Assembly: GCA_016191845.1 (NCBI GenBank)
Contig: JACPVF010000015.1
Span: forward strand, 124,001-188,000
DNA length: 64,000 bases
Direction: 5' to 3'
Source of the DNA: Chloroflexota bacterium
GTDB lineage: Bacteria > Chloroflexota > Anaerolineae > Anaerolineales > Villigracilaceae
This document shows, one piece after another, positions 41,079 through 50,570 of this stretch. The notes under the pieces were generated by a model that worked only from the letters and a program-made list of their open reading frames with translations, made no database searches and had not been told where the DNA came from. A program made the translations under genes and the position numbers. The first letter of the stretch is position 1; every line of letters begins with the position of its first letter.

Positions 41079-41207
41079 ATGGAGAAGCCGACCATTTATC
41101 ATGCTTTTGCCGAGTTTCTTGTTTCGCTGGGGTCGCGCACTTACGATGGCAAAGATAAGCCCGCCTTCCAAACTCTAATCGCAGAAGCCAAAGCCCGCGG
41201 CTGGTAA
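41079..41207 (+). CDS. 42-aa hypothetical protein or gene 3' remnant
   Basis: MEKPTIYHAFAEFLVSLGSR then FQTLIAEAKARGW, terminating in TAATG that overlaps the next possible start. No strong ribosome site. The sequence looks like a soluble C-terminal domain piece. I do not recognise the family. Confidence 0.35.
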   Translation: MEKPTIYHAFAEFLVSLGSRTYDGKDKPAFQTLIAEAKARGW

Positions 41208-41266
41208 TGGATGAAATAAATTTTACTGAGCCGACGCCACACATTGCTGTTAACAAGGAACAACTG

Positions 41267-42538
41267 ATGAAAATCCTTTCCAATCGAAATAAAAAATGGG
41301 GCATTGCCCTTGGGATCATTTTGGTATCGATGGTTGTCGCCGCCATCTTGCTTCCGAGATTGTCCTCTGCCCCCGATAAAATGGCGCTTCACATCACCAA
41401 AGAGTTGACGCTCCCCGAACTGACCGGTCCCTTTCAGGTTGGCAGGACAACGGCGTACATGGTGGACAATAACCGCGCAGCCTTGCCTGATGCAAACACC
41501 CCGCGCGAATTGGTCGTGACCATTTTTTATCCAGCGCTGCCGGATGCCCATGCCACTCCCGGTCCATACGCTGACGCTGTGCTTGCAAAAGCCTATTCCA
41601 GTGCCATGCTGACCGAAGATTCCGCGGGGGCGCTCGATCACATCCACGCCCACGCGTATGTGGATGCTCCCGCCGATCATACTGCCGGAGAATTTCCAGT
41701 GCTGTTATTCTCACCGGGTGGAGGAGAGCAGCCCGTGTTTTACACTGCCCTGCTTGAACAGGTCAGCAGTATGGGCTACGTTGTCGTGGCTGTGCCGGAG
41801 CCTTTTGACACACCCGCGATCCCCCTGCCGGACGGACGGGTTCTATCCAGCAGTCAACGGGCGGAATGGTGCGCCCAGAGCGCAAAGTGCCAGACAGCCA
41901 TGCAAAAGGGCGAGGCAGGAATGCAAGAGATGACGAACCTGCTGAAAGATGATCGGGCAAAAGATATGATGTTTACGCTCGATCAGTTGGAAATTGTGAA
42001 TCAGGAAAACCAAATTCTGGCGGGCGTGCTTGATCTGAAACACGTGGGTGTGTTCGGTCACTCGTTTGGCGGGGCATCCTCGGTACGGCTGGCGCAGTTG
42101 GATAAACGGATTGATGCCGTGGCTGTGCTGGATAGCGATCTCTTCCTGGCTATCCCGGAAGATTCTCTCCCGCTGTCGCAGCCCGTCTTGCACATGACGG
42201 CTGAAAACATGGATGCGACAGCGCAGGAGTTGGCTGACATTCGTCAACGCACTGATCTGGCTGTTGCTTATTTGCGCCAGACCACGCCTTATTATTTCAG
42301 ACACATCGCCGGAACCACCCACCAATCCTTCCAAACGGATGCGATGTTCCTCGCGCCCTACATCTCCTTTGGCGGGGAAGGAGTCACCTTGTATTCAGAG
42401 AAAACAAAACCGGCTCGAATCACGCATATCATTTCCACGTACGTGCTTGCTTTTTTCGATCAACATCTTAAGCATTTGGATCAACCCTTGCTAAAGGGGA
42501 CTTCGGATGCCTATCCTGAAATCACAACCACACCTTGA
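41267..42538 (+). CDS. Membrane-anchored alpha/beta hydrolase (PAF acetylhydrolase-like)
   Basis: 423 residues from MKILSNRNKKWGIALGIILV with AAGGA eight bases upstream; a start at 41207 would add 20 residues. An N-terminal anchor helix is followed by an alpha/beta hydrolase of the PAF-acetylhydrolase type: oxyanion-region FSPGGGEQPVF, nucleophile elbow GVFGHSFGGASS (Ser), AVLDSDLF for the acid and GTTHQSF for the His. It would hydrolyse an ester or amide at the outer membrane face. Confidence 0.85.
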   Translation: MKILSNRNKKWGIALGIILVSMVVAAILLPRLSSAPDKMALHITKELTLPELTGPFQVGRTTAYMVDNNRAALPDANTPRELVVTIFYPALPDAHATPGPYADAVLAKAYSSAMLTEDSAGALDHIHAHAYVDAPADHTAGEFPVLLFSPGGGEQPVFYTALLEQVSSMGYVVVAVPEPFDTPAIPLPDGRVLSSSQRAEWCAQSAKCQTAMQKGEAGMQEMTNLLKDDRAKDMMFTLDQLEIVNQENQILAGVLDLKHVGVFGHSFGGASSVRLAQLDKRIDAVAVLDSDLFLAIPEDSLPLSQPVLHMTAENMDATAQELADIRQRTDLAVAYLRQTTPYYFRHIAGTTHQSFQTDAMFLAPYISFGGEGVTLYSEKTKPARITHIISTYVLAFFDQHLKHLDQPLLKGTSDAYPEITTTP

Positions 42539-42575
42539 AGAAAACTCGCGCTCCAGCCGCAGGAATGTAGATTTC

Positions 42576-43511
42576 ATGCGAACCCTCAAAAACCTCTTAC
42601 TCGTTCTCTCCACCGGTTACATCTTCGTTTATTTTTCCGAGCATCTTTTTTGGGCGCGCATTCGTCCCGATGATTCCCTCGGCAACTGGCTGGCTGCATG
42701 GATAGCCTACTCGTTGATAGCGTTCATCTTCCTCACCGTCGTCACGTATTTCAGAGTCAAAAATCTCTGGGCGTTGTTTCTCGCGGGCGCGGTCTTCGGC
42801 TGGCTGGCGGAAGGCGTCGTCGTCCAGACGACCTACGAAATGCTGCCGCTCTCGATTTCATTTACAGGACTCGCGTGGCACGCGCTCATCACGGTGTGGA
42901 TTGGATGGTACGCGGTGCAGAAATCATTGCACGCACCCGTCTCTTTCTCGACCTTGAAACTGGTCGGCGTGATTGGACTTTGTTCTGGCTTTTGGGCGAT
43001 TTCGATGTGGGTGGAACCCGACGGCGGAATCTCCTCCCTGAGTCAATACGCGACCTTTGCCTTTGTCACGACTCTGCTTGTCGTCGTTGCTTACTGGCTT
43101 GCAAGTTGGAGCGCGTCCGAACCGTTCACGCCCAATCGCTGGACGACTATTCTTGTCGCTGCCGCGTTCGTGCTCTACTTCCTTTTCATTGCCGTTCCCG
43201 CTGTGCCGTTTGCGCTCATCGTTCTTCCGATTTTATTGGCGCTGGCATACTTCGGTCTGCGGCGCAACCAGCAACAGGAAACAAACGGTTCATTGCTTGA
43301 ACACTTCCGCGGGCGCGTCTCGATATGGAAATTGCTGAGTCTGTTCGCGTTGCCCATTGCGAACGTCGCAGTCTATGCCCTCGCCCTATCGCTTGAATTG
43401 CGCTGGCAAACCAACTGGATTTTGTATCTCATCACCACCCCGCTTGGATTCATCCTCTTTGGGGTGAGTCTGTTCAAGCTATGGAATCGTAAACATCAGG
43501 AGTTGGCATGA
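42576..43511 (+). CDS. Integral membrane protein, unknown (8-9 spans)
   Basis: 311 residues from MRTLKNLLLVLSTGYIFVYF. Eight or nine hydrophobic helices with short loops and few charged residues inside the membrane. No catalytic or transport signature recognised. The stop overlaps the next gene by ATGA, so the two membrane proteins are probably a unit. Confidence 0.65.
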   Translation: MRTLKNLLLVLSTGYIFVYFSEHLFWARIRPDDSLGNWLAAWIAYSLIAFIFLTVVTYFRVKNLWALFLAGAVFGWLAEGVVVQTTYEMLPLSISFTGLAWHALITVWIGWYAVQKSLHAPVSFSTLKLVGVIGLCSGFWAISMWVEPDGGISSLSQYATFAFVTTLLVVVAYWLASWSASEPFTPNRWTTILVAAAFVLYFLFIAVPAVPFALIVLPILLALAYFGLRRNQQQETNGSLLEHFRGRVSIWKLLSLFALPIANVAVYALALSLELRWQTNWILYLITTPLGFILFGVSLFKLWNRKHQELA

Positions 43512-44278
43512 ATCAATCGTCAGTGCAGGATGCGGCTCAAGTCACAGTGACCCAGCCTCACTCTGCGAAAGAATCGTTCCTCAGCCGCGCCTTTTTAATT
43601 GGGATGGTAATCTGGCTCGGCGTCAGTCTTTTGTTTTGGGCGTGGTACTTGTCCGCGCTGGAATTTGTTGTGCCGTTCCTTTACATGTACGTCTGGCTTT
43701 TGCTGATCGGTCTGCCGCTGTGGATTCAGCGCAAGCGCGTCGAGGCGGCGCTGCAAAATTGGAAAGCCAGCCCAATGCTGAAATTCGTCCTGCTGGGATA
43801 TGGGATGGTCTTACTCGAAGAAATCTTCGCCGCGTTCTTCAATCACCTGACGGAGGGGTTTCAACTCCCGTTGTTTCTCGCCCGCATCGGACAGTTCTGG
43901 GCGCTCAACGTTTTTGCGTTTAGCGGCTTGATCCTCGGCTGGCATTTTTTGCTTTCGCGTTTCCGCTACTCGCGGCTCGAAGCGTTTATGCTGGTGGGGG
44001 CGTATGGTTTGTTCAGCGAAAGGATTTACACTCAAATGTTTGCGAATCCCATCGCCTTCCTGTTTCTCGCCGCGCCGACTGTTTTCATCTATGGACAGAT
44101 TCTCAGCCCGTCCATCCTCAGCCTGACTCAACATGGGACGCGCCATCTCCCTGCCGCGGTGCGCTGGTTGATGGGATTGCTGCTTCCGTTCCTTGTGGCG
44201 ATTCCTTTTCTGTTGATATTGAATTCCCTGCGAACGTGGATGCCGGATCTTTTCCCGCCACGAAATTTTATTCCGTGA
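43508..44278 (+). CDS. Integral membrane protein, possibly CPBP-related
   Basis: 256 residues, start in the ATGA overlap with the preceding gene. About seven helices. MVLLEEIFAAFFNHLTEGF has an in-membrane Glu-Glu pair like the first motif of CPBP proteases, but the second (FxxxH) motif is not obvious. Function unknown. Confidence 0.6.
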   Translation: MNQSSVQDAAQVTVTQPHSAKESFLSRAFLIGMVIWLGVSLLFWAWYLSALEFVVPFLYMYVWLLLIGLPLWIQRKRVEAALQNWKASPMLKFVLLGYGMVLLEEIFAAFFNHLTEGFQLPLFLARIGQFWALNVFAFSGLILGWHFLLSRFRYSRLEAFMLVGAYGLFSERIYTQMFANPIAFLFLAAPTVFIYGQILSPSILSLTQHGTRHLPAAVRWLMGLLLPFLVAIPFLLILNSLRTWMPDLFPPRNFIP

Positions 44279-44281
44279 GTG

Positions 44282-44318
44282 CCAGACCCTAAAGGTTTTA
44301 GAAACTTTTAGGGTCTGG
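44282..44318. repeat. Hairpin repeat/terminator after membrane protein pair
   Basis: CCAGACCCTAAA (44282-44293) pairs with TTTAGGGTCTGG (44307-44318) around a 13-nt loop, starting a few bases after the stop codon. It resembles dispersed CAGACCCT-type palindromes often seen at gene ends and may act as terminator or mRNA stabiliser. Confidence 0.55.
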
Positions 44319-44351
44319 GTTGAAAGGAAAAATCATTCACAACCGCAAGCG

Positions 44352-44397
44352 GATCTGTCCAGAGTGGCATATGTCAGGCATGCGGGCATAAATTTCG
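44352..44397 (+). repeat. 46-nt repeat element, copy B
   Basis: Same length as copy A (28612), no gaps; starts GATCTGTCC and ends GGCATAAATTTCG, with three GGCA units at element positions 15, 26 and 34. It lies 260 bp before the ABC ATPase gene and is followed by a terminator-like hairpin, as copy A is. Confidence 0.5.
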
Positions 44398-44450
44398 GCC
44401 GCAAAATTTTGTACCCGCCAAATAGAAAATAACCGTCAAGAAATGGATAA

Positions 44451-44475
44451 ACGCCCCTAAGTGTAGGGACGTTTT
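44451..44475 (+). terminator. Intrinsic terminator downstream of repeat copy B
   Basis: ACGCCCCTA (44451-44459) and TAGGGACGT (44464-44472) form a stem with one mismatch, followed by TTTT. The rest of 44476-44657 holds only the leader of the ABC operon. Confidence 0.5.
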
Positions 44476-44657
44476 CGTTATAAGGAATTCCAATCAACGA
44501 TCCATTCACTTACGAACAGACTTGATACAAATACATGCCCGGCACAGTTAATCAAAATATGGGAATATTTCCTGGCTTTTCAGGGAATGCATGCCCATGA
44601 CAATGGGAAAACGGATCTGTATCATCTGGGGAAATTCGATCAAAGGAGACCTGTCCA

Positions 44658-45533
44658 ATGCAACTTTATATTAGCGATGTCAGCAAACAATATCACGGCA
44701 AGGTGTGGGGCCTGAGAGGCTTCAGCCTGGACCTCGGCCCGGGGATCGTGGGTCTGCTCGGCCCCAACGGCGCGGGCAAATCGACCATGATGAACATCCT
44801 GGCCACCATTACCCGTCCCACCGAAGGAACCGTGTTGTGGAACGGCGTGGATATCACTCGCCAGCCCGATGCGCTGCGCCGCATGCTGGGCTATCTGCCG
44901 CAATCCTTCGGCGTGTACCCCAACCTGACCGCCCAGGAATTCCTGGAATACATGGCCGCCGTCAAGGGGCTCGACCCCCAGACCGCGCGCCGCTGCATCG
45001 ATGAACTTCTGCAACTCGTCAACCTGACCGAAGTGCGCAAGCGCCCGCTCGGCGGCTATTCAGGTGGGATGAGGCAGCGCATCGGCATTGCCCAGGCTCT
45101 GCTCAACGACCCGCAACTGCTCATCGTCGATGAACCCACCGTTGGGCTCGACCCCGAGGAGCGGGTCCGCTTCCGAAACCTGATCGCAGACCTGGCCGGG
45201 GAACGGATTGTGATCCTGTCCACCCATATCGTCTCGGATATTGAAGCCACCGCCACGCGCATCGTCATCGCCAACCACGGGCGGCTCGTCATGGATACCA
45301 CATCCGAACGCCTGCTCCAGGCTGTGGATGGTAAGGTGTGGGAATGGCTGATCCCCAGCACAGAGCTGGCGGCGGTCAAGAACGCCTACCTGGTGAGCGG
45401 CACCCTGCGGCGCGCCGATGGCATCCAGATGCGTGTGATCGCAGACCAACCTCCGCACCCCGAAGCTCGCTCCGTGACGCCGACTTTTGAAGATGCCTAT
45501 TTGAAGATCATCTCGAACGGAAAAATGCAATGA
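44658..45533 (+). CDS. ABC transporter ATP-binding protein
   Basis: 291 residues, AAAGGAG upstream of the ATG. Walker A LLGPNGAGKST, Q-loop YLPQSFGVYP, signature YSGGMRQRIGIAQALL, Walker B LLIVDEPTVGLDP and the His switch STHIVSD are all present. It belongs to the multidrug/antibiotic exporter ATPases paired with a large permease. The stop overlaps the permease start by 4 bp. Confidence 0.93.
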   Translation: MQLYISDVSKQYHGKVWGLRGFSLDLGPGIVGLLGPNGAGKSTMMNILATITRPTEGTVLWNGVDITRQPDALRRMLGYLPQSFGVYPNLTAQEFLEYMAAVKGLDPQTARRCIDELLQLVNLTEVRKRPLGGYSGGMRQRIGIAQALLNDPQLLIVDEPTVGLDPEERVRFRNLIADLAGERIVILSTHIVSDIEATATRIVIANHGRLVMDTTSERLLQAVDGKVWEWLIPSTELAAVKNAYLVSGTLRRADGIQMRVIADQPPHPEARSVTPTFEDAYLKIISNGKMQ

Positions 45534-47164
45534 ACACACCGTACATCATCTACCACATGCTGCGCGCCGATTTTTTGGAACGCACCCGCCGCTCCAGCTT
45601 TTTGCTAACCCTCGGGCTGGCAATTCTGATCGGCTTCATCTTCCTGCCGCCCACCGATGCCACCAACCTGATGTTTGCACTGGGCCCGTGGCGCGGAGTC
45701 TACAACTCGGCCTGGATCGGCAGCGTCTACGGCATCCTGTTCGCCATTTTCATGCCCCTGCTGGGATTTTTCCTGACTAAAAGCACCATCGAGCGCGACC
45801 GCCGCACCCGTGTCGGTCAGATCCTGGCCACCACGCCGATGAGCAAACCAGTCTATGTGCTCGGCAAATGGTTGAGCAACCTGACCGTGATGGCTGCCAT
45901 GCTGGTAATCATCAACCTGATGGCCGTTTTTATGCAGTGGCTGCGCGGTGAAGTACCGCAAATTGACCTGCTGGCGCTTTCAGTGCCCATTTGGGCCATC
46001 GGCCTGCCGCTGATTGCCCTGACTGCCGCCCTGGCCGTGTTTTTTGAAACGATCCCCTTGTTGAGCGGCAGCGCCGGGAATGTCATTTACGTTATCGCCT
46101 GGTACATCCTGATGGATAACGTGGCCCTGCCCGGCCTGTTCCGCTACAACATTGGTGATATTGTGCCGTGGGCCGACCCGCTGGGCGTGACGCACGTGCT
46201 GTCCGCCATGCAGGCGGTCGGGAACCAGGTCACCCCCGATTACCGCGGATTTATCAACTTTGGCGGTGCGGATTTTGCTGTCGTGCCGCAGGTGGCCAAC
46301 TTCGCAGGCATCACTTGGACTGCCGATATCCTGATGGATCGCCTGATGTGGTTCGGGATCGCCGCCCTGCTCGACCTGGCCGCGGCGTTGCCCTTCGATC
46401 GCTTCGACCCGGCGCGCGCCACCAGCCCGGAGGGGAAACCCTCCTCCCTCGGCATTTGGCTGCGCTCACTGCTGCCCAATCGCAAGCAAAACCAGCCAGC
46501 CGAACCTGCTTTTGCCCTGGCCGGGAAGGTGATCCTGACCCCCATCACCCGCCGCGTACACAACTCACGCTTCTTTAGCCTGCTGCGGGCAGAATTTAAA
46601 CTGATGGTGCTGGGCAAACCCTGGTGGTGGTATCTGATCGCGGTTTTTGTTTCACTCCTCGGGCTGGGCGGCCCTCCTGGGGGAGGCGGCATTACGTTTG
46701 CACTGGCCTTGATCTGGCCGGTCATCGCCTGGTCATCGCTGGGCATGCGCGAAACCTTTTTCGATACATACAAGCTGACCTACTCCGCCTCCAGCCCGTT
46801 CCGCCGCCAGTTCATGGCCTCGTGGCTCTCGGGTGTCAGTCTGGCGATGCTGGCCGTCAGCGGGGCGACCCTCCGTATGCTGCTGGAGGGTCATGCCGAA
46901 CGCCTGCCGATCATTTTTGTGGCGACGTTGTTCATCCCCACCCTGGCCATGGCGTTGGGAACCTGGAGCAACAGTTCGCGACTGTTTGAAGTCATCTACC
47001 TGTCGTGGTTGTTCATGGGCGCAAACGGAGTAGTCCCGTTCGACTTCCTGCAAACTCATCAGACCACACCCAACCTTGGCCAGCTGGTTGCCTACATGCT
47101 GCTGACTCTGATATTCTTCGGCCTCAGCCTGGCCGGACGCTGGCGGCAGATCCATGCCAGTTGA
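45530..47164 (+). CDS. ABC-2-type exporter permease
   Basis: 544 residues with about twelve helices in two halves, each starting with an amphipathic segment (YHMLRADFLERTRRSSFLLT and LLRAEFKLMVLGKPWWWYLI), as in fused ABC-2 permeases. It partners the preceding ATPase; substrate unknown, possibly an antibiotic, peptide or lipid. Confidence 0.85.
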   Translation: MNTPYIIYHMLRADFLERTRRSSFLLTLGLAILIGFIFLPPTDATNLMFALGPWRGVYNSAWIGSVYGILFAIFMPLLGFFLTKSTIERDRRTRVGQILATTPMSKPVYVLGKWLSNLTVMAAMLVIINLMAVFMQWLRGEVPQIDLLALSVPIWAIGLPLIALTAALAVFFETIPLLSGSAGNVIYVIAWYILMDNVALPGLFRYNIGDIVPWADPLGVTHVLSAMQAVGNQVTPDYRGFINFGGADFAVVPQVANFAGITWTADILMDRLMWFGIAALLDLAAALPFDRFDPARATSPEGKPSSLGIWLRSLLPNRKQNQPAEPAFALAGKVILTPITRRVHNSRFFSLLRAEFKLMVLGKPWWWYLIAVFVSLLGLGGPPGGGGITFALALIWPVIAWSSLGMRETFFDTYKLTYSASSPFRRQFMASWLSGVSLAMLAVSGATLRMLLEGHAERLPIIFVATLFIPTLAMALGTWSNSSRLFEVIYLSWLFMGANGVVPFDFLQTHQTTPNLGQLVAYMLLTLIFFGLSLAGRWRQIHAS

Positions 47165-47173
47165 TGAATCAAA

Positions 47174-47207
47174 ATCCCGATGGAGAAACTCCATCGGGAT
47201 CGTTTTT
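47174..47207 (+). terminator. Strong intrinsic terminator between convergent operons
   Basis: ATCCCGATGGAG (47174-47185), loop AAA, CTCCATCGGGAT (47189-47200), then CGTTTTTTT. It ends the ABC operon 13 bp before the 3' end of the convergent response regulator gene. Confidence 0.85.
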
Positions 47208-47219
47208 TTCTTTGGGACT

Positions 47220-47891
47220 TTACGCTTCTTTCTTCCCCCAGCCTGCCTCGCGCGCCCGGAGCATGGCCTCCACCCGATCCGCGGCCTGCAACTTGTTGAG
47301 AATGTTCGAGACGTAATTCTGCACCGTCTTGAGACTGAGCGACAACCGATTGGCGATCGCTGAATTATTCTGGCCCTGCGCGATCAGTTCAAGGATCTCA
47401 AGTTCGCGTTCGGTCAGGTCGGGGAAGGTTTCGCCCGGCGCGGCAGCGGGGACAGGCGCTGGTTTCGGTGGGTTGGCGAAGTAATTTGCCATGCGCCGCG
47501 CAATGGTCGGGCTAAAAATCGCCTCGCCGCGAAAGACCGATTGGATGGCGCGCAGCAATTCTTCCTGGTCGGCATCCTTGAGGATGTAACCGCGTGCGCC
47601 GGCGCGCATCATCGCAAAGACCGAGTCATCATCATCGAACATGGTTACGATCAGGATGCCCGCCTGTGGATTGGACTTCACGATCTCATGCGTGGCCTGG
47701 ATGCCGTTCATACCGGGCATCTTCAAATCCATCAGGATCACATCTGGATATAGTTGACCCGTCAAGCGTACGGCCTCCTCGCCATTGCCCGCCTCGCCCA
47801 CAATCTCGATCTCATCCACGCTGCTCAATAGGGCGCGGACTCCCTCGCGGTAAAACAAATGATCGTCTGCAATCACAATGCGGATGGTCAT
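47220..47891 (-). CDS. NarL-type response regulator
   Basis: 223 residues from [24 protein letters not shown] lies upstream and the start is one base after the kinase stop. Receiver with Asp in [13 protein letters not shown] and Lys in YILKD; LuxR HTH with [20 protein letters not shown] then [14 protein letters not shown]. It is convergent with the ABC exporter, a natural candidate target. Confidence 0.94.
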   Translation of the reverse strand: MTIRIVIADDHLFYREGVRALLSSVDEIEIVGEAGNGEEAVRLTGQLYPDVILMDLKMPGMNGIQATHEIVKSNPQAGILIVTMFDDDDSVFAMMRAGARGYILKDADQEELLRAIQSVFRGEAIFSPTIARRMANYFANPPKPAPVPAAAPGETFPDLTERELEILELIAQGQNNSAIANRLSLSLKTVQNYVSNILNKLQAADRVEAMLRAREAGWGKKEA

Positions 47892-47892
47892 G

Positions 47893-49947
47893 TCAGTTCT
47901 CTCCTGCAAGCGGAAAACGGGTCTGGAGAATGGTTCCCTGCCCGCGGTTGGATTTGACTTCCAGCTCGCCGCCCAACTCCTCGGCGCGTTCGCGCATCGA
48001 GATCATGCCCACCCCGGTCTTGGCGTCGCCCGGCAGGCCACGACCATCATCCTGCACGGTCAGGATCAGCCGCCCCGCGCTGTGAGCAATCGAAACGGTG
48101 CAGGTCTGGGCCTGGGCATGGCGAGCTACATTGGTGACGGCCTCCAGCGCAATGCGATATACCGCCACTTCCACGGCGGCTGGCAGGGAGGGGATTTCGC
48201 TGGCGGCTTCCAATGAAATGCGCAGGCCGCCTTCAGGCTGGATCTGGCGCAACTGCTCGCGCAGGGCATCCACCAGCCCGAACTCATCCAGGGCGGGCGG
48301 ACGAAGCTCATAGGCCATGCGGCGCACCTCGGCCACCGTCCCTTTGACCTGTTTCTTTAGCTCTTCGGCCATTTGCCCGGCTTTTTGCGGGTCTTTGGCA
48401 ATGTTCAGGCGCAGGGCGTCCACGCGCTGGAGCAGGCTGGCGAGGGTTGGCCCCAGGCCATCGTGCAGTTCGCGGCGCAGGCGGCGGCGTTCCTCCTCGC
48501 GGGCATTGACCAGCGCCTCGCGCGAGTGCTGCAAATCTGCATTGACCACACGCAATTGTCGGTTCAGCCGCACGGCATAGGCGGCTGCGCCAGCCTGCTG
48601 GGCGATCATCGCCAGCAATTTTTTGTCGGCAGGGGTAAAGTCCTCGCCGGGGGCGCGGGGGGCAATGTAAAGCTGTCCGACAGATTCAGATTGATAGGTC
48701 AGGGGCAGGTGGAGGGGCGAGAAGGAGGCGGGTTTGTGGCCATATTCAGCCGCGGGGGAATCCGTTTCATCCTGCAAAAAAATGGATGCGTACGAGACAT
48801 TCAACGCCTGGGCGGCAGTTTCCACCACGGTGGCGAGCAGGGCCTCGGGCGCCAGGCTGGATTCGAGCCGCTGTCCCAGGCGCGCCAGCACCACGGCAGG
48901 CTCATCGCGCTCGCCGTACAGCAGGCGGTTGACGTTGGCCTGCAAATTTTCGCGCAGCGGCTGGAAAAGGATGGCGATCAGGGCGGTGGCCAGCAGGGAA
49001 ATGTAGAAGTTGCCCTCGCTGCGGAACAGCCACCCCAGTCCGCTGGCGATCAGGGCATACAACGCTACCACCAGCAAGCTGAGCGTGGCATACACCAGTG
49101 TGCGGTTGACCAGGATGTCGATATCCCACAGGCGGTAGCGGAAGATGGCAAAGGCAATCGAAAGCGGGATGCACAGGAAAAACAGAATCTGCAAGGTAGT
49201 GCGGATCTCGATCGGGACAATATCCCCGCTGACCGGGCGCAGGAGCAGGGTGGCCAGCAGCCAGCCCACCACGGCGACCGAGATACCCATCATCACCCAC
49301 TTGGTCTGCTGTTTTTGCACCATATTTGTGGTGCTGCGGTAGCGAATGGCCTGCGCCGCCACCCAGCTGACCACAAACCCAATCGTCAGGCCGGTTTCGA
49401 TGGGCGAAAGCCAGGCTGGCGGCTGGTAATGGATCGCATACGCCACAGCGATCCAGGCGTGCCAGAGAGCCCACAGCCCGGCGGTATAGCGTGTCCAGGC
49501 CGGGGTAAAGCGTCCATCAGGGAAGAGATACGCAAACCAGCCGATGGTCACCGTCCCCACGTATTGCAAGATTTGGGCTGTGACATACAACCACGATGCC
49601 GACTGCTGCAAATCGGGGACGGTGTTCGTAAACGTCACCGTGCCGAAGGTGACCAGCATGATCGAGACGTACACCGCCAGCGGCTCGCCCGACTTACGCC
49701 AGAAGATAAGCGCGCCCACCAAGGTGTAAATCAAGGCAAAGAGCGTCACCTGCGCGATCTCAAACCCAATGTAGATGGCCGGGCTGATTCCCAGGCGGCT
49801 GAGCGATTGGCCAAAGCCTGCATCGCTCTCCAGCAGCCAGTTAAAAAATTGCACCTTGCCGGGCAGGCTGAAAGCATAACAGGCCAGCGACAACCCGGCG
49901 ATCAGGAGCCAGCCGATTCGGGTCAGGAGAAGTTTGCGGGAGGACAT
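47893..49947 (-). CDS. Membrane GAF sensor histidine kinase (HisKA_3 type)
   Basis: 684 residues. The N-terminal ~310 residues contain about nine membrane helices, followed by a GAF domain (~360-490), a coiled coil, HisKA_3 with the phosphorylated His in RRRLRRELHDGLGPTLASLL, and a HATPase domain (TVQDDGRGLPGD, GMISMRERAEELGG). The 7TM-like sensor suggests a membrane or envelope signal. Cognate to the adjacent NarL-type regulator. Confidence 0.92.
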   Translation of the reverse strand: MSSRKLLLTRIGWLLIAGLSLACYAFSLPGKVQFFNWLLESDAGFGQSLSRLGISPAIYIGFEIAQVTLFALIYTLVGALIFWRKSGEPLAVYVSIMLVTFGTVTFTNTVPDLQQSASWLYVTAQILQYVGTVTIGWFAYLFPDGRFTPAWTRYTAGLWALWHAWIAVAYAIHYQPPAWLSPIETGLTIGFVVSWVAAQAIRYRSTTNMVQKQQTKWVMMGISVAVVGWLLATLLLRPVSGDIVPIEIRTTLQILFFLCIPLSIAFAIFRYRLWDIDILVNRTLVYATLSLLVVALYALIASGLGWLFRSEGNFYISLLATALIAILFQPLRENLQANVNRLLYGERDEPAVVLARLGQRLESSLAPEALLATVVETAAQALNVSYASIFLQDETDSPAAEYGHKPASFSPLHLPLTYQSESVGQLYIAPRAPGEDFTPADKKLLAMIAQQAGAAAYAVRLNRQLRVVNADLQHSREALVNAREEERRRLRRELHDGLGPTLASLLQRVDALRLNIAKDPQKAGQMAEELKKQVKGTVAEVRRMAYELRPPALDEFGLVDALREQLRQIQPEGGLRISLEAASEIPSLPAAVEVAVYRIALEAVTNVARHAQAQTCTVSIAHSAGRLILTVQDDGRGLPGDAKTGVGMISMRERAEELGGELEVKSNRGQGTILQTRFPLAGEN

Positions 49948-50130
49948 ACCCCAATTTTACATGGCAACGGGGGGATGATCTTCCCAAACTTTTGGGAAAA
50001 ATTCCTGGCCTATTCCCCGTGAAAATAAGTGCATGAAACCGACGTTGAAGGTCGTTCCTCACCCGATATTTTTCCATATTACGATAAACACGAGTTCGAC
50101 AACTTTGCTATTTCAATTCCTCGCAACACA

Positions 50131-50169
50131 AAAAATGTCCCGAAGGATTAATCATCTTCGGGACATTTT
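50131..50169. terminator. Bidirectional terminator before DUF2249 gene
   Basis: AAATGTCCCGAAG (50133-50145) and CTTCGGGACATTT (50156-50168) form a 13-bp stem with A and T runs on either side. It ends the minus-strand DUF2249 transcript. Confidence 0.75.
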
Positions 50170-50182
50170 GGCACTTTCTTAA

Positions 50183-50428
50183 TTAGGCTGCAGCAGGGCG
50201 TCCGATCTGCACGCGCCAGATTTCGGGTCCTTGTTCGAGATATTCCCAAGTGAACTGTCCTTCATGTTCGTGCATAAATTGATAATGAAGGGGCTTGGGG
50301 TCGTGGTCGTTAAGTAAGATAAAACTTTGTCCAGCCGACAGACTTGCAAACGTCTGGAAAATGATGGGGTGTTTTTGAGGCGGGGGGATTTGGCGTACAT
50401 CAAGGGTTGTAGTTACACTGTCACTCAT
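50183..50428 (-). CDS. DUF2249-domain protein
   Basis: 81 residues. TTLDVRQIPPPQKHPIIFQT, then FILLNDHDPKPLHYQFMHEH and EYLEQGPEIWRVQIGRP, is the complete DUF2249 signature. Its conserved His/Asp suggest metal or small-ligand binding; the family is found with nitric oxide and haem proteins. AAGGAG-type site upstream. Function unproven. Confidence 0.93.
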   Translation of the reverse strand: MSDSVTTTLDVRQIPPPQKHPIIFQTFASLSAGQSFILLNDHDPKPLHYQFMHEHEGQFTWEYLEQGPEIWRVQIGRPAAA

Positions 50429-50570
50429 TTCGAGTCTCCTTTTGGTTTATATTTTTGTGAATCATAATCACGTGGACAAACTTACTCTGTATTTTAGGTC
50501 TCATCTTTGCGGAAGCGCAAAGAGCAATCGATGGCTATTTTGGTATTGAATTGAACGCACCACCTCGCCT

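Noticed and set aside
48373-50022. 549-codon plus-strand ORF antisense to the histidine kinase
   Set aside because: It is the mirror of well-conserved kinase and membrane-sensor coding sequence; Gly/Gln-rich translation without any domain.
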